Origin: Blastomonas fulva | GTDB lineage: Bacteria > Pseudomonadota > Alphaproteobacteria > Sphingomonadales > Sphingomonadaceae | DNA: 64,000 nucleotides | NCBI RefSeq assembly: GCF_003431825.1 | Contig: NZ_CP020083.1 | Span: 1,464,501-1,528,500 of the forward strand | Reading direction: 5' to 3' | Shown here: piece after piece, positions 43,050 through 51,566 of the stretch | How positions within the stretch are numbered: the stretch's first letter is position 1 | Layout of the letters: each line of letters starts with the position of its first letter | Notes under the pieces: generated by a model | The model's database searches: none | What the model saw: the letters and a program-made list of their open reading frames with translations, nothing else | Told to the model about the DNA's origin: nothing | Made by a program: the position numbers and the translations under genes

Positions 43050-43071
43050 GCATCATCAGGGGCGGTGGGTG

Positions 43072-43290
43072 TCAGGGCTGGATCGAGGACGGCGGGTCCG
43101 ACGCATCCATCGAATCGTCGAGCGCGTCATCCAGATCTTTCTCGCTGATATCGTCCTTGTCGACATCGGGCTTGGCGTCATGCTCTTCGGTATTCAGGCT
43201 GCTATGCTTGGCGCCGGCGCGCTGCGCGGTTTCCTCGGTGCAATCGACGGGATCGTTGGCGGCGGGCTTGGGGTCTTGATGATCGGTCAT
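43072..43290 (-). CDS. Small acidic hypothetical protein
   Basis: This 72-residue protein is very hydrophilic, with Asp/Glu making up about a third of the C-terminal half (DKDDISEKDLDDALDDSMD). An AAGGAG ribosome-binding site lies 6 bases before its ATG, which supports it as real despite its size. Disorder is likely. Function unknown. Confidence 0.6.
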   Translation of the reverse strand: MTDHQDPKPAANDPVDCTEETAQRAGAKHSSLNTEEHDAKPDVDKDDISEKDLDDALDDSMDASDPPSSIQP

Positions 43291-43351
43291 AAGGCTCTCC
43301 TTGGTGATGAGCCTACGCCGGTGATGGCACGCGGGTTCCGTGGTACAGCGT

Positions 43352-43678
43352 TCAGCTCACCCCGGCGCGCCGGAGCTCGGGCCCCAGCCGACCGGTCAGC
43401 CACAGCCCCCACATCCGGAAATCCGCGGCCAGCGACCAGAGCGGATAGGTGAAGGTGGCCGGCCGGTTGCGCTCGATCCGCCAGTGGCTGACCCAGGCAA
43501 AGAAATAGCCCGCCAGCGGCATCGCAGCGAACAGCAGCCAGTTGCCGGTGAGCAGCGCCGCCAGCCCCAGCAGCACGACCAGCGAGGTTCCCGCATAATG
43601 CCAGGCGCGGGTCAGCGGGCGGCTGTGTTCGGACAGGTAATAGGGCCAGAATTCGGCGAAGCTGGTGTAGCGCTGCAT
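43352..43678 (-). CDS. DUF962/Mpo1-like small membrane protein
   Basis: This 108-residue protein begins MQRYTSFAEFWPYYLSEH, followed by RAWHYAGTSLV, two or three hydrophobic helices and FAWVSHWRIERNRPATFTYPLWSLAADFRMW. The Tyr-His pattern and this last block are characteristic of the Mpo1/YGL010w family, whose yeast member is a dioxygenase in phytosphingosine breakdown; the two conserved His positions are visible. A GGGAG sequence precedes the start. A link to sphingolipid metabolism is attractive in a sphingomonad but unproven. Confidence 0.8.
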   Translation of the reverse strand: MQRYTSFAEFWPYYLSEHSRPLTRAWHYAGTSLVVLLGLAALLTGNWLLFAAMPLAGYFFAWVSHWRIERNRPATFTYPLWSLAADFRMWGLWLTGRLGPELRRAGVS

Positions 43679-43714
43679 ATCGATGTTCTCCCGCAGCCAT
43701 GATAGGCACAGATC

Positions 43715-44131
43715 ATGCCTGCGATCCAGCCCGACCTGCTGCCCGACCTGATCTTCGTCTATGGCACGCTGCGCCGAGGCAGTGCGCACGCCAATGCGGC
43801 GCGGCTGGCGCGCGAGAGCGATTGGCTGGGCCTGGCGACGTTGAGCGGCATGCTCTATCGCGTCAGCTGGCACCCGGCGCTGGTGCTGGAGGGCAGCGAC
43901 CCGGTCACCGGCGACCTGCTGCGGCTGCATGATCCCGCCGCCAGCCTGCCCTGGCTCGACGCTTTCGAAAGCTGCAGCCCCGACGATCCGCCACCGCACG
44001 ACTATCGCCGCGAGATTGCGATGGTCATGACGGCAGCCGGACCTGCAACCGCACTGGTCTATGTCTGGAACCTGTCCGTGGACGGGCTCGAGCGGATAGC
44101 GACCGGTGATTGGCTGGGCGCGGCTGGCTGA
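43715..44131 (+). CDS. Gamma-glutamylcyclotransferase-like (AIG2) protein
   Basis: This 138-residue protein contains the glycine-rich FVYGTLRRG motif near the N-terminus and the downstream acidic residue in LPWLDAFES that acts as the general acid/base in this fold. The ends of the domain (YRREIAMV, ALVYVWN) fit AIG2/GGCT-like proteins. The family includes gamma-glutamyl amine cyclotransferases; the substrate here is unknown. It is divergent from the DUF962 gene, with starts 37 bases apart. Confidence 0.82.
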   Translation: MPAIQPDLLPDLIFVYGTLRRGSAHANAARLARESDWLGLATLSGMLYRVSWHPALVLEGSDPVTGDLLRLHDPAASLPWLDAFESCSPDDPPPHDYRREIAMVMTAAGPATALVYVWNLSVDGLERIATGDWLGAAG

Positions 44132-44187
44132 GAGGGGCGATTGCCGGCATTCTCACGGGCCCGGGTCGGTGACGCCAATGCTGCGCT

Positions 44188-44215
44188 CGTCATTCCCGCA
44201 AATGCGGGGGTGACG
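44188..44215 (+). repeat. 28-bp short form of the palindromic repeat
   Basis: It starts CGTCATTCCCGC and ends GCGGGGGTGACG, i.e. the first 12 and last 12 bases of the 82-bp repeats, joined by only AAAT. It appears to be the terminal inverted repeats with the centre deleted. It lies between the convergent GGCT and XpaC-like genes and may serve as a hairpin terminator. Confidence 0.85.
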
Positions 44216-44243
44216 AACGGTAGAGTACTGGCAAGGACGATCG

Positions 44244-44966
44244 CTACTGGCTGTCCGCCACACCGTCGTACTTCAGCTCGAGAAACCGCCCGCGAATGGC
44301 GAGCTTGTCGGCATCGCCCTCGGCAATTGTTCGGGTCGCGCTGGCGATCTCGCGTTCGATGACCCCAAGGCCATGCAGCAACTGTTCGTCGGGGGTGCGC
44401 TCGCCGCGCTTTTCCTTGCGCATGTTCGCGGGGATCTTGCGATAGCCAGTGATCAGTTCGGGCAGGTGCTCGCCCACCAGCTTGCGGATTTCGCGCGCAG
44501 GCTCGCTGTTTTCCTCGAGCGTCTGCAGCTGCGGCGCGAGCATGTCGAGCTGGACGCCGATATTGTCGATCAGGCTGACCGCAGGCGCGGGCAGCGCCGG
44601 GCGCTGGCTTTCGAGCCAGATCTCGGTCTTGCCCGCCAGCACCTTGAGCGGTTCCTTGGCAAGCTTCTCGGGCGTCGGGACCTTGAGCTTCATGCCGCTG
44701 CCCAGCACCACGGTGGCAACAACTGCGGCGAGCACGGTCAGCAGCACGCCATAGAAGCCGATGCCGTCGATGATCGCGCCGACCACGCCTGCGGCGACCA
44801 GGATCACGCCGATGGAAATAGCGATCGCGGCGATTTTCTTCCACAGATGCTCGCGCTTGAGCGCGCGCGATTTGCTGCCGATCGACGGGCCCATCTGCAC
44901 CCGGCGCTTGACCGCTGCGGCGTCGGCGAGAATCTGGTCGGACTGGCTGGTCAGGGATTTGCTCAT
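44244..44966 (-). CDS. XpaC-like (5-bromo-4-chloroindolyl phosphate hydrolysis) family protein
   Basis: This 240-residue protein has a cytoplasmic basic N-terminus, two adjacent membrane helices (residues ~45-65 and ~72-93) and a helical C-terminal region with a conserved-looking IPANMRKEKRGERTPDEQLLHGL. I assign it to the XpaC-type family because it directly follows a TelA gene, the pairing seen in Bacillus and many proteobacteria. The family's biochemical role is unknown. The start at 44966 lies 13 bases after the telA stop. Confidence 0.65.
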   Translation of the reverse strand: MSKSLTSQSDQILADAAAVKRRVQMGPSIGSKSRALKREHLWKKIAAIAISIGVILVAAGVVGAIIDGIGFYGVLLTVLAAVVATVVLGSGMKLKVPTPEKLAKEPLKVLAGKTEIWLESQRPALPAPAVSLIDNIGVQLDMLAPQLQTLEENSEPAREIRKLVGEHLPELITGYRKIPANMRKEKRGERTPDEQLLHGLGVIEREIASATRTIAEGDADKLAIRGRFLELKYDGVADSQ

Positions 44967-44979
44967 GCGGACCGCTGCC

Positions 44980-46191
44980 TCACGCCTCCAGCGAACTGAG
45001 CAGCGACGGACCAGACGACGCGCCGCCCGAGCCTGCCTGGCTGGCACCCTCGGCGCGGGCGATATAGCCCTTGGACTTCTCGACTTCCTTGCTCAGCGTG
45101 TCGACCGTGGTCTTCATGCTGTCGAGCGCCTTGACCTTGAAGGTGTCGATGTTGTCCATCGTGTCGTAGATGTTCTGGAACGCGCGCTGCAGCGTCTCGA
45201 CGGGGATCGTCGCCGATGCCGCCTGTTCGTGGATCTTGGCGGTCTGTTCTTTCAACATCGTTCCGGTGGAATCGATGATGTTCGCGGTGGTGGTGTTGAG
45301 CGCGGTGATCTGGTCGAGCACCAGCTTTTGCCCAACCAGCGCCTGCGCTACCGTGACGGCCGTGCGCAGCGCCGCGACGGTGGTGGTGCTGGCACGGTCG
45401 ACGCCCTTGACCAGCTCGACGTTGTTCTTCTTGACCAGATCGAGCGCGAGATAGCCCTGCACCGTCACCGCCATCTGCGTCAGCAGGTCCTGCGTGCGCT
45501 GACGGACATAGAACAAGGCGGTTTCGCGGATCGCCTTGGCCTTGGCCGGATCGGTCATGTCGAGCTCGGCGGCCTTTTCCTCCAGCCGGGCATCCAGCGT
45601 CTTGGAAACGTGGATCATCTGCTCGAGCTTGCCCATTGCCGCCCACAGATTCTGCCGCTCGACGTCGATCGCGGCGTTGTCCATCAGCAGCTCGTCCTTG
45701 CCGCTTTGCAAGCTGCCCAGGATCGACTGGATGTGCCCCTGCGAGCTTTTGTAGCTGTCGAAGTAATCGCGCATCTTGTTGCCGAACGGGATGATGCCGA
45801 AGATCTTCTTGCGGGTGAACAGGTCGCCCTTCTTGCCCGGGTCGAGATCCTCGACCGTGCGGCGCAATTGCGCGAGGTTGGCGCCGACCGAATTGTCGGA
45901 GTCCATCGCCTTGACCGGGCGGTCGAGAAAGCGGTTGGACTGCCCTGCGGCATCGCCGATTTCCTTGCGGCCCATATTGGTGATCTGGTCGACACGCTTG
46001 CCGAATTCGGGGGAGTTGACGTCCTGCGCCACCAGATCGCTGATGAAGCCCTCGACCTTCTCGTCGAGCTTCGATTTCACGTCATCGGACACCGGCACCA
46101 GGCCGGTGGCTTCCGCAGCCGTCACCACGGGCACCGGATCGGGTGCCTCCAGGGTCAGTTTCTTGTCCGCAATCGCAGTTTGCGTTGCCAT
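44980..46191 (-). CDS. telA: TelA/KlaA toxic anion resistance family protein
   Basis: This 403-residue, almost wholly helical cytoplasmic protein has the family's KKIFGIIPFGNKMRDYFDSYKSSQGHI motif (residues ~128-155), a long coiled-coil-like centre and a LRTAVTVAQALVGQKLVLDQITALN segment. TelA was named from plasmid tellurite resistance, but chromosomal members have been tied to cell-envelope stress and their function is unsettled. It heads a two-gene unit with the XpaC-like gene, behind a promoter that carries a palindrome. Confidence 0.9.
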   Translation of the reverse strand: MATQTAIADKKLTLEAPDPVPVVTAAEATGLVPVSDDVKSKLDEKVEGFISDLVAQDVNSPEFGKRVDQITNMGRKEIGDAAGQSNRFLDRPVKAMDSDNSVGANLAQLRRTVEDLDPGKKGDLFTRKKIFGIIPFGNKMRDYFDSYKSSQGHIQSILGSLQSGKDELLMDNAAIDVERQNLWAAMGKLEQMIHVSKTLDARLEEKAAELDMTDPAKAKAIRETALFYVRQRTQDLLTQMAVTVQGYLALDLVKKNNVELVKGVDRASTTTVAALRTAVTVAQALVGQKLVLDQITALNTTTANIIDSTGTMLKEQTAKIHEQAASATIPVETLQRAFQNIYDTMDNIDTFKVKALDSMKTTVDTLSKEVEKSKGYIARAEGASQAGSGGASSGPSLLSSLEA

Positions 46192-46262
46192 GCCGTGTGC
46201 GCTCCCGTTTCCGCTTTTCGCCCAAAATGAGGCGAGTTGCCCTTTCAGGCAAGCGATAAGTG

Positions 46263-46290
46263 TTACTGTGTTAATATATCAATACAGTAA
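46263..46290 (-). promoter_or_regulatory. Palindromic promoter region of telA
   Basis: TTACTGT (46263-46269) and ACAGTAA (46284-46290) form a perfect 7-bp dyad with a 14-base AT-rich spacer. On the minus strand a plausible sigma-70 promoter overlaps it: TTGCGC, 16 bases, then TATATT. It sits ~72 bases upstream of the telA ATG. A dyad covering the -10 and spacer is a typical repressor arrangement. Confidence 0.6.
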
Positions 46291-46324
46291 GCCAGCGCAA
46301 GCGGAATACCGCAGCTGTTGCGCA

Positions 46325-48508
46325 TCACGGCGTGAGCATCTGCCGCACCTTGATCGCGAGCGTGTCAATCTGGAACGGCTTGGTCAGCATGTCCATGCCA
46401 TGGTCGAGGAAGCCGCTGCGCACCGCTGCGCCCTGGGCATAGCCGGTGACGAACAGCACCTTGAGCCCGGGCCGGGTCTGGCGGGCAATTTCGGCAAGCT
46501 GGCGCCCGTTCAATCCGGGCAGCCCGACATCGGAGATCATCAGGTCGATCTGGCGGCTGGTCTGCAGGATGGCGAACGCTTCCTCGGCGTGCTCCGCCTC
46601 GCAGGCGGTATAGCCCAGCTCGTCGAGCACGTTGACGATGACCATGCGCACGGCGGCGTCGTCCTCGACCACCAGCACGGTCTCGCCCGCACCCACAGGC
46701 ATCGAGGCGACCCGCGGCTCTGCGACGACGACCGGCGCGTCGCTGCACGGCACGAACAGCTTGACGCTCGTGCCCACGCCCAGCTCGCTGTAGATGCGCA
46801 CATGGCCGCCCGATTGCTTGAGGAAGCCGTAGATCATCGACAGCCCCAGCCCGGTACCCTGGCCGATCGGCTTGGTGGTGAAGAACGGTTCGAATACCTT
46901 GGTGATGGTCTCCGCGCTCATCCCCTGGCCGTTGTCGGAGACGCTGAGCACGACATAGTCGCCCGGCTGCAGGTCCTCGCCGGTCTGGGCAAAGCCGGGA
47001 TCCAGCTGCATCGTGGTCGTCTCGATGGTCAGGTGTCCGCCATCGGGCATCGCATCGCGCGCGTTGATACACAGGTTGAGCAGCGCATTTTCGAGCTGGT
47101 TGGCATCGGTGCTGGCAGGCGGCAGGCCCGGGACGAGCGCCACCGCGAGGCTCACCTGCTCCCCCAGCGTCCGCCGCAGAAAGTCTTCCATCCCGCGCAC
47201 CAGCTGGTTGACGTCGGTGGGGCGGATATCGAGCGATTGGCGCCGCCCGAAGGCCAGCAGCCGCGCGGTCAGCGCTGCGGCGCGCTGCGCCGAAGTCTCC
47301 GCTGCCTCGAGATAGCGATGGACCTGATCCATCCGGCCCGATTCAAGGAAGCGGCGGATCAGGTCGATGCTGCCGATCACCCCGGTCAGCATGTTGTTGA
47401 AATCGTGCGCCAGCCCGCCGGTCAGCTGGCCAATCGCCTCCATCTTCTGCGCTTGGCGCAACGCCTCGGCGGTCACCTCGCGTTCTGCGATGGCCTCGGC
47501 AATCCGCTGTTCGAGCGTCTCGTTCAGCTCGTGCAGTTCCTGCTCGGAACGGCGTCGGTCCGTGATATCCGTGAACAGCGCAGCGACGTGATGATCGGCA
47601 GGATCGCCGATGCGGAAGGCGTGGACATCGAACCACCTGTTGTCCAGCGCGCTGGCGATGTGCTGCACCCGCCTGGACTGCCCGGTCAGGTCGACCTCTC
47701 CGTACAGATCCAGCCAGTACTGTTCGACACCGGGCAACGCATCGCGAACCCACCGGTCTTCGACGTCGCTCAGGCCGGTATGGGTGGAAAATGCCCGGTT
47801 GACCTCGACAAAGCGATAATCGGCGGCGCGACCATCAGCGTCATAGCGCATCTGGAGCACGGAGATGCCGGCATCGACGGCATTGAACAGGTGCCGATAA
47901 TGCTCCTCGCTGGCGGTGCGCGCGGTTTCGGCGGCAATCCGGCTGGCGATTTCCGCTTCCAGAACGGCCGAGCGCTCGTCGCGCTGGACGATCGCACGGC
48001 GCAGATCCAGCTGCGTCATCACCTGCCGCGCCAGCACCTCAAGCGTCAGCCTCTGCCGCGCGGTGATGCCCTCGGGTCTCGGCTTACTGTCGAGCACGCA
48101 CACCGTACCCAGCGGCAGGCCTTCCTCGGTCCTGAGGAGCGCGCCCGCATAAAAGCGCAGGCCGCCTTCGGCCTGAACCAGCGGATTGCTGTCGAAGCGC
48201 GAATCGAGCAGCGTGTCGGGGACAATGAACATGTCGTCCTGCAGCAGCGCATGCGCGCAGATCGAGACATCCAGCGGCAGTTCGCGCGCGCCGATACCGA
48301 TCTCCGCCTTGAACCATTGCCGGTCCGACGCGATCAGGTTGACCACTGAAATGGGGGCGTCGAACACATCGCTGGCCAGCCGGACTATGTCCTCAAACTC
48401 GGGCTCGCGCGGCGTGTCGAGAATGCCGTATCGCAACAGCGCAGCCAGCCGGTCGGACTCGGTCCAACCGGGGGGCGGGCTGCGGTCGGGCGGCGCAATC
48501 GATGTCAC
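46325..48508 (-). CDS. GAF-PAS hybrid histidine kinase with C-terminal receiver
   Basis: This is a 727-residue cytoplasmic sensor with no membrane helices. Domains in order: GAF (about residues 25-170, with SICAHALLQ and PLGTVCVLD), PAS (205-320), a coiled linker, HisKA with phospho-acceptor H368 in GGLAHDFNNML, HATPase (N box [15 protein letters not shown] boxes DNGQGM and GTGLGLS), and a receiver with D660 in LMISDVGLPGLNG. The GAF plus HDFNN architecture is widespread among alphaproteobacterial FixL-like and light or redox sensors; no heme or flavin motif is evident. The output partner is not encoded next to it. Confidence 0.9.
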   Translation of the reverse strand: MTSIAPPDRSPPPGWTESDRLAALLRYGILDTPREPEFEDIVRLASDVFDAPISVVNLIASDRQWFKAEIGIGARELPLDVSICAHALLQDDMFIVPDTLLDSRFDSNPLVQAEGGLRFYAGALLRTEEGLPLGTVCVLDSKPRPEGITARQRLTLEVLARQVMTQLDLRRAIVQRDERSAVLEAEIASRIAAETARTASEEHYRHLFNAVDAGISVLQMRYDADGRAADYRFVEVNRAFSTHTGLSDVEDRWVRDALPGVEQYWLDLYGEVDLTGQSRRVQHIASALDNRWFDVHAFRIGDPADHHVAALFTDITDRRRSEQELHELNETLEQRIAEAIAEREVTAEALRQAQKMEAIGQLTGGLAHDFNNMLTGVIGSIDLIRRFLESGRMDQVHRYLEAAETSAQRAAALTARLLAFGRRQSLDIRPTDVNQLVRGMEDFLRRTLGEQVSLAVALVPGLPPASTDANQLENALLNLCINARDAMPDGGHLTIETTTMQLDPGFAQTGEDLQPGDYVVLSVSDNGQGMSAETITKVFEPFFTTKPIGQGTGLGLSMIYGFLKQSGGHVRIYSELGVGTSVKLFVPCSDAPVVVAEPRVASMPVGAGETVLVVEDDAAVRMVIVNVLDELGYTACEAEHAEEAFAILQTSRQIDLMISDVGLPGLNGRQLAEIARQTRPGLKVLFVTGYAQGAAVRSGFLDHGMDMLTKPFQIDTLAIKVRQMLTP

Positions 48509-48550
48509 GGATTGACAGCTAACATGTTTCCTCCGGTTTGATCATCAATT

Positions 48551-48580
48551 TTGCGCCACATCCAACAGCTGGTGGCGCAA
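48551..48580. promoter_or_regulatory. Inverted repeat upstream of the hybrid kinase
   Basis: TTGCGCCAC (48551-48559) and GTGGCGCAA (48572-48580) form a perfect 9-bp dyad with a 12-base spacer, 43 bases upstream of the kinase start. It may be an operator for the kinase gene; a TTTGGCGCA half-site follows at about 48604. Confidence 0.5.
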
Positions 48581-48629
48581 CCGGTTCCACAAGCGCTCCA
48601 GGTGCTTTGGCGCAGGCGTCACAGGGGCT

Positions 48630-48663
48630 GCGGGGTGCGCACCTCAAAGGGCGCGCACCCCGC
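48630..48663 (-). terminator. Strong hairpin after the small membrane gene
   Basis: GCGGGGTGCGC (48630-48640) pairs perfectly with GCGCACCCCGC (48653-48663) around a 12-base loop, immediately after the minus-strand stop at 48671. No T-run follows, so termination efficiency is uncertain. Confidence 0.5.
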
Positions 48664-48670
48664 ATATCCT

Positions 48671-49000
48671 TCAGGCGCCCATGTCCCACAATGCGGAGCA
48701 CACCACCGCTAGCAGCACGAAGATCACCAGCAGCACGGCGATTTCCTTGGGAGCATGCGATAGCGCCTTTGCCTGCTCCTGCTCGAACGCCGCGATCTTG
48801 TAGCGGATGGTCTCGTCGCCCTTGAGCAGGCCGATCTCAAGCAGTGGGCCCGATTTCAGATAGTCCGTCAGCGCGCGCCGCTCCTCGCTGGTGATGTCGG
48901 GGTAGCGTCTGAACAGCGCCTTGACCCGCTGCTTGCGGGCGGTGTCGTCCTGCTCGTCGGGGGTGCCGGGCAGAGCGGGCACGGGTTGTTGATCGATCAT
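48671..49000 (-). CDS. Small tail-anchored hypothetical protein
   Basis: This 109-residue protein has a charged helical domain (VKALFRRYPDITSEERRALTDYLKSGPLLEIGLL) and one C-terminal membrane helix (EIAVLLVIFVLLAVVCSALW) followed by four residues. This layout suggests a tail-anchored inner-membrane protein. The start at 49000 is chosen as the first Met before the conserved-looking part. Function unknown. Confidence 0.65.
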   Translation of the reverse strand: MIDQQPVPALPGTPDEQDDTARKQRVKALFRRYPDITSEERRALTDYLKSGPLLEIGLLKGDETIRYKIAAFEQEQAKALSHAPKEIAVLLVIFVLLAVVCSALWDMGA

Positions 49001-49133
49001 GTCGTGTCTTTCGGGATGAAAATGTCGTGAAAATGCGAAAGGCGCGCGCCACCCCGCGCGGGACGCGCAGGCGCCCGAACCGCTGGAACAGTGTCGCGGG
49101 GGTTCGTCGTTCAGAAGCGGGAAGCGCCTGGGG

Positions 49134-49556
49134 TCAGCTGAGCGCAGGAGGCGCGCGCGGGCCGGATCCTGCACGGACAAAGGCAGGCATCGCCGCCTGT
49201 GACAGGTCGAACGCGGGGTCTGCCGGTGCGAAATGCAGTCGAGGCAGCGGGCCGAATGGTGTCGGCGGAAGCGTTGCCAGCCCATCGCCGCCGGTCAGCG
49301 CCGGCCGCTGGCGGGCCTCTTGCGCGGCGCTGGCAAAGGCCTGCTCGTTTTCATCGCGGTTGAGCGCAACCTGGGTCGTGGCCGGGTTGAACGCCGAGCC
49401 CACTATCTGGCTTGCGGGCAGCGCGCCGGGCAGCAAGGCGCTGGCAAGCGCGACGAACAGCGCAACGATAAGCCCGCTCGCCCAGGCGCGGTGCCGCGCG
49501 AGCGGAGAATCCGGCTCGGGCGCGACGCGGCGCATCGGAGACTGGGGCTCGGGCAT
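49134..49556 (-). CDS. Hypothetical single-pass membrane protein
   Basis: This 140-residue protein has a short basic N-terminus, one membrane helix at about residues 25-46 and a Pro/Ala-rich extracytoplasmic tail. It reads in the same direction as the acyl-AMP ligase, 71 bases downstream of its stop. An open frame continues upstream of the chosen ATG (49556) but overlaps the ligase and is not protein-like. No family recognised. Confidence 0.55.
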   Translation of the reverse strand: MPEPQSPMRRVAPEPDSPLARHRAWASGLIVALFVALASALLPGALPASQIVGSAFNPATTQVALNRDENEQAFASAAQEARQRPALTGGDGLATLPPTPFGPLPRLHFAPADPAFDLSQAAMPAFVRAGSGPRAPPALS

Positions 49557-49627
49557 GGCCAGACCTATAGGCCCGCGGGCACCGGCGGTAAACCCGTGCA
49601 GCCCGGGCCGGGCTGTGGGACCGGCGG

Positions 49628-51355
49628 TCAGGCCGCCAGTTCGTAGGGCTGGATTTCGCCCGAGAGGTAGAGGTTGCGCGCCTTGGCGCGGCTCAATTTG
49701 CCCGAGGAGGTGCGCGGCAACGTGCGCGGCGGCACCAGCTCGATCACGCAGTTCATGCCGGTGATCGAGCGCACCTTTTCGCGGATCTCGTCGCGCAGGC
49801 GGCGGCGTTCGCCTTCGTCGGTGGTGCGGCACTGCACCAGCACCGCGGGCGCCTCTTCGCCGGCGGGCGTGGTGATCGAGAACGCGGCAATGTCGCCCGA
49901 CTTGAAGCCGGGCAGCTGCTCCACCGCCCATTCGATGTCCTGCGGCCAGTGGTTCTTGCCGTTGATGATGATCATGTCCTTGGCGCGGCCGACGATATAG
50001 AGATAGCCGTCGACCATGTAGCCCATGTCGCCGGTGTCGAGCCAGCCGTCGATCAGGCACGCTTCGGTCGCCTCGGGATCGCGGAAATAGCTGTGCATGA
50101 TCGAGGGGCCTGCGGTCCAAACCTTGCCGATCTCGCGATCTGCCAGCACCACGCCATCGGGATTGCGGATCTCGATCGACATGCCGCGGCAGGCCTTGCC
50201 GCAATTGACGATCGAGCGGTAGCGCTTGGGCTTGCTCGCATCGACCGGCGCGCCCGACAGGCGCTGTTCCTCGACCAGATCGACGACGATGCCTTCGCCC
50301 GGCGGCATCAGCGTGACCGCAAGCGTCGCTTCGGCGAGGCCATAGCTGGGCAGGAACGCGCTGGCCTTGAAGCCTGCTGGCGCGAACGCGTTGACGAAGC
50401 TCTGCATCACATCGGGGCGGATCATGTCCGCGCCGTTGCCCGCCAGCCGCCAGCGCGACAGGTCGAAGCGTTCCTCGACCCGCGACTGGCTACCGATGCG
50501 ACGCGCGCAGATGTCATAGCCGAAGGTCGGGGAATAGCTGCACGAGGTGCCGGGGTTGCGGCTGATCAGATCGAGCCAGGCGAGGGGACGCCGCGCGAAA
50601 TCCTCGGTCTTGAGGTAATCGGTCGAGACCTGGTTGGCGACCATCGAGAGCATGCAGCCGACCAGCCCCATGTCGTGATACCAGGGCAGCCACGAGATGC
50701 AGCGGTCGCTTTGCGCGATGTGCATGCCGTGCGCGTGCGCCGCCAGATTGCTCAGCAGCGCGGCATGGGTGACCGCAACGCCGTGCGGGAAGCGGGTCGA
50801 TCCGCTGGAATATTGCAGATAGCAGATATCGTTCGAGCTTGCCTGCGGCAGCGCGACATCCGTGACGGCGTCAGTGGTAAAGCCTTCCCAGTCGATCCCC
50901 GCAACGCCGCAGCGCTGGGCCGCCTCGCCGCCCATCTCGGCAAGTTCGGCCGGATAGAACAGGAACTTGGGGTCGCTGGAGCGCAATTGCACGCCCAGCT
51001 GCTCGACATAGCTTTCCTTGCCGCCGAAGCTGGTCGGCAAAGGCAGCGGCACCGGCCAGGCACCGGCATAGACCGAGCCGAAGAACAAGGCGGCAAACTC
51101 CGCGCTGGTTTCGGCGACGATGGCGATGCGATCGCCCGGCACCACGCCGCGCGCGATCAGCCGCCGGGCATGCGCCCGCGCATCGCTGCGCAGCTCGCTG
51201 AACGGATAGGGCCGCACCAGGGTGCCGCGCGGATCGTGGAAGTTGAAGCCGCGTGTTCCGCCCGCCGCATAATCGAGCGCTTCGCCCAGTGTCGAGAAAT
51301 CGGCAAAGCGTCGCGCCAGAGTATCGGCGGTCGGTGTCGGCTGCAAATCAGTCAT
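49628..51355 (-). CDS. Fatty-acyl-AMP ligase (FAAL-like adenylating enzyme)
   Basis: This 575-residue enzyme belongs to the adenylate-forming superfamily. The ATP-binding P-loop is YLQYSSGSTRFPHGVAVTH (A3 motif), followed by WLPWYHDMGLVG, typical of FAALs, then YGLAEATLAV, GWLDTGDMGYMVDG and the C-terminal lysine region TSSGKLSRAKARNLY. FAALs activate fatty acids as acyl-AMP for transfer to an acyl carrier protein. No acyl carrier, polyketide or nonribosomal gene adjoins it, so the acceptor is unknown. The ATG at 51355 is the first Met that fits; the frame is open upstream without conservation. Confidence 0.87.
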   Translation of the reverse strand: MTDLQPTPTADTLARRFADFSTLGEALDYAAGGTRGFNFHDPRGTLVRPYPFSELRSDARAHARRLIARGVVPGDRIAIVAETSAEFAALFFGSVYAGAWPVPLPLPTSFGGKESYVEQLGVQLRSSDPKFLFYPAELAEMGGEAAQRCGVAGIDWEGFTTDAVTDVALPQASSNDICYLQYSSGSTRFPHGVAVTHAALLSNLAAHAHGMHIAQSDRCISWLPWYHDMGLVGCMLSMVANQVSTDYLKTEDFARRPLAWLDLISRNPGTSCSYSPTFGYDICARRIGSQSRVEERFDLSRWRLAGNGADMIRPDVMQSFVNAFAPAGFKASAFLPSYGLAEATLAVTLMPPGEGIVVDLVEEQRLSGAPVDASKPKRYRSIVNCGKACRGMSIEIRNPDGVVLADREIGKVWTAGPSIMHSYFRDPEATEACLIDGWLDTGDMGYMVDGYLYIVGRAKDMIIINGKNHWPQDIEWAVEQLPGFKSGDIAAFSITTPAGEEAPAVLVQCRTTDEGERRRLRDEIREKVRSITGMNCVIELVPPRTLPRTSSGKLSRAKARNLYLSGEIQPYELAA

Positions 51356-51566
51356 GCGTTTTAACCCGTTGCTTTCCTGTGCGCGGTGCCTGTTGTCCGG
51401 CATCTCACGCATGATGGGCAGATCGTGTGCGGTCTGCCCCGTGTTCAATGGCTCGGCGATGAACAGGGCGCGGCGCGCGCAGGTCCATCCCCAAAATACT
51501 CCAGCCGCCGCTCTAGCCGACGACAGGCGTTCTAATTTCGGCCCGACTGTGGCACAAAAAAGGCGC

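Noticed and set aside
46263..46290. LexA (SOS) box
   Set aside because: The half-sites CTGT and ACAG are 14 bases apart, not the 8 of the E. coli box, and the GTTC-N7-GTTC alphaproteobacterial form is absent.
48519..48701. 60-codon minus-strand frame between the kinase and the small membrane gene
   Set aside because: It is made of the inverted repeats in that gap and has no ribosome-binding site or protein-like features.
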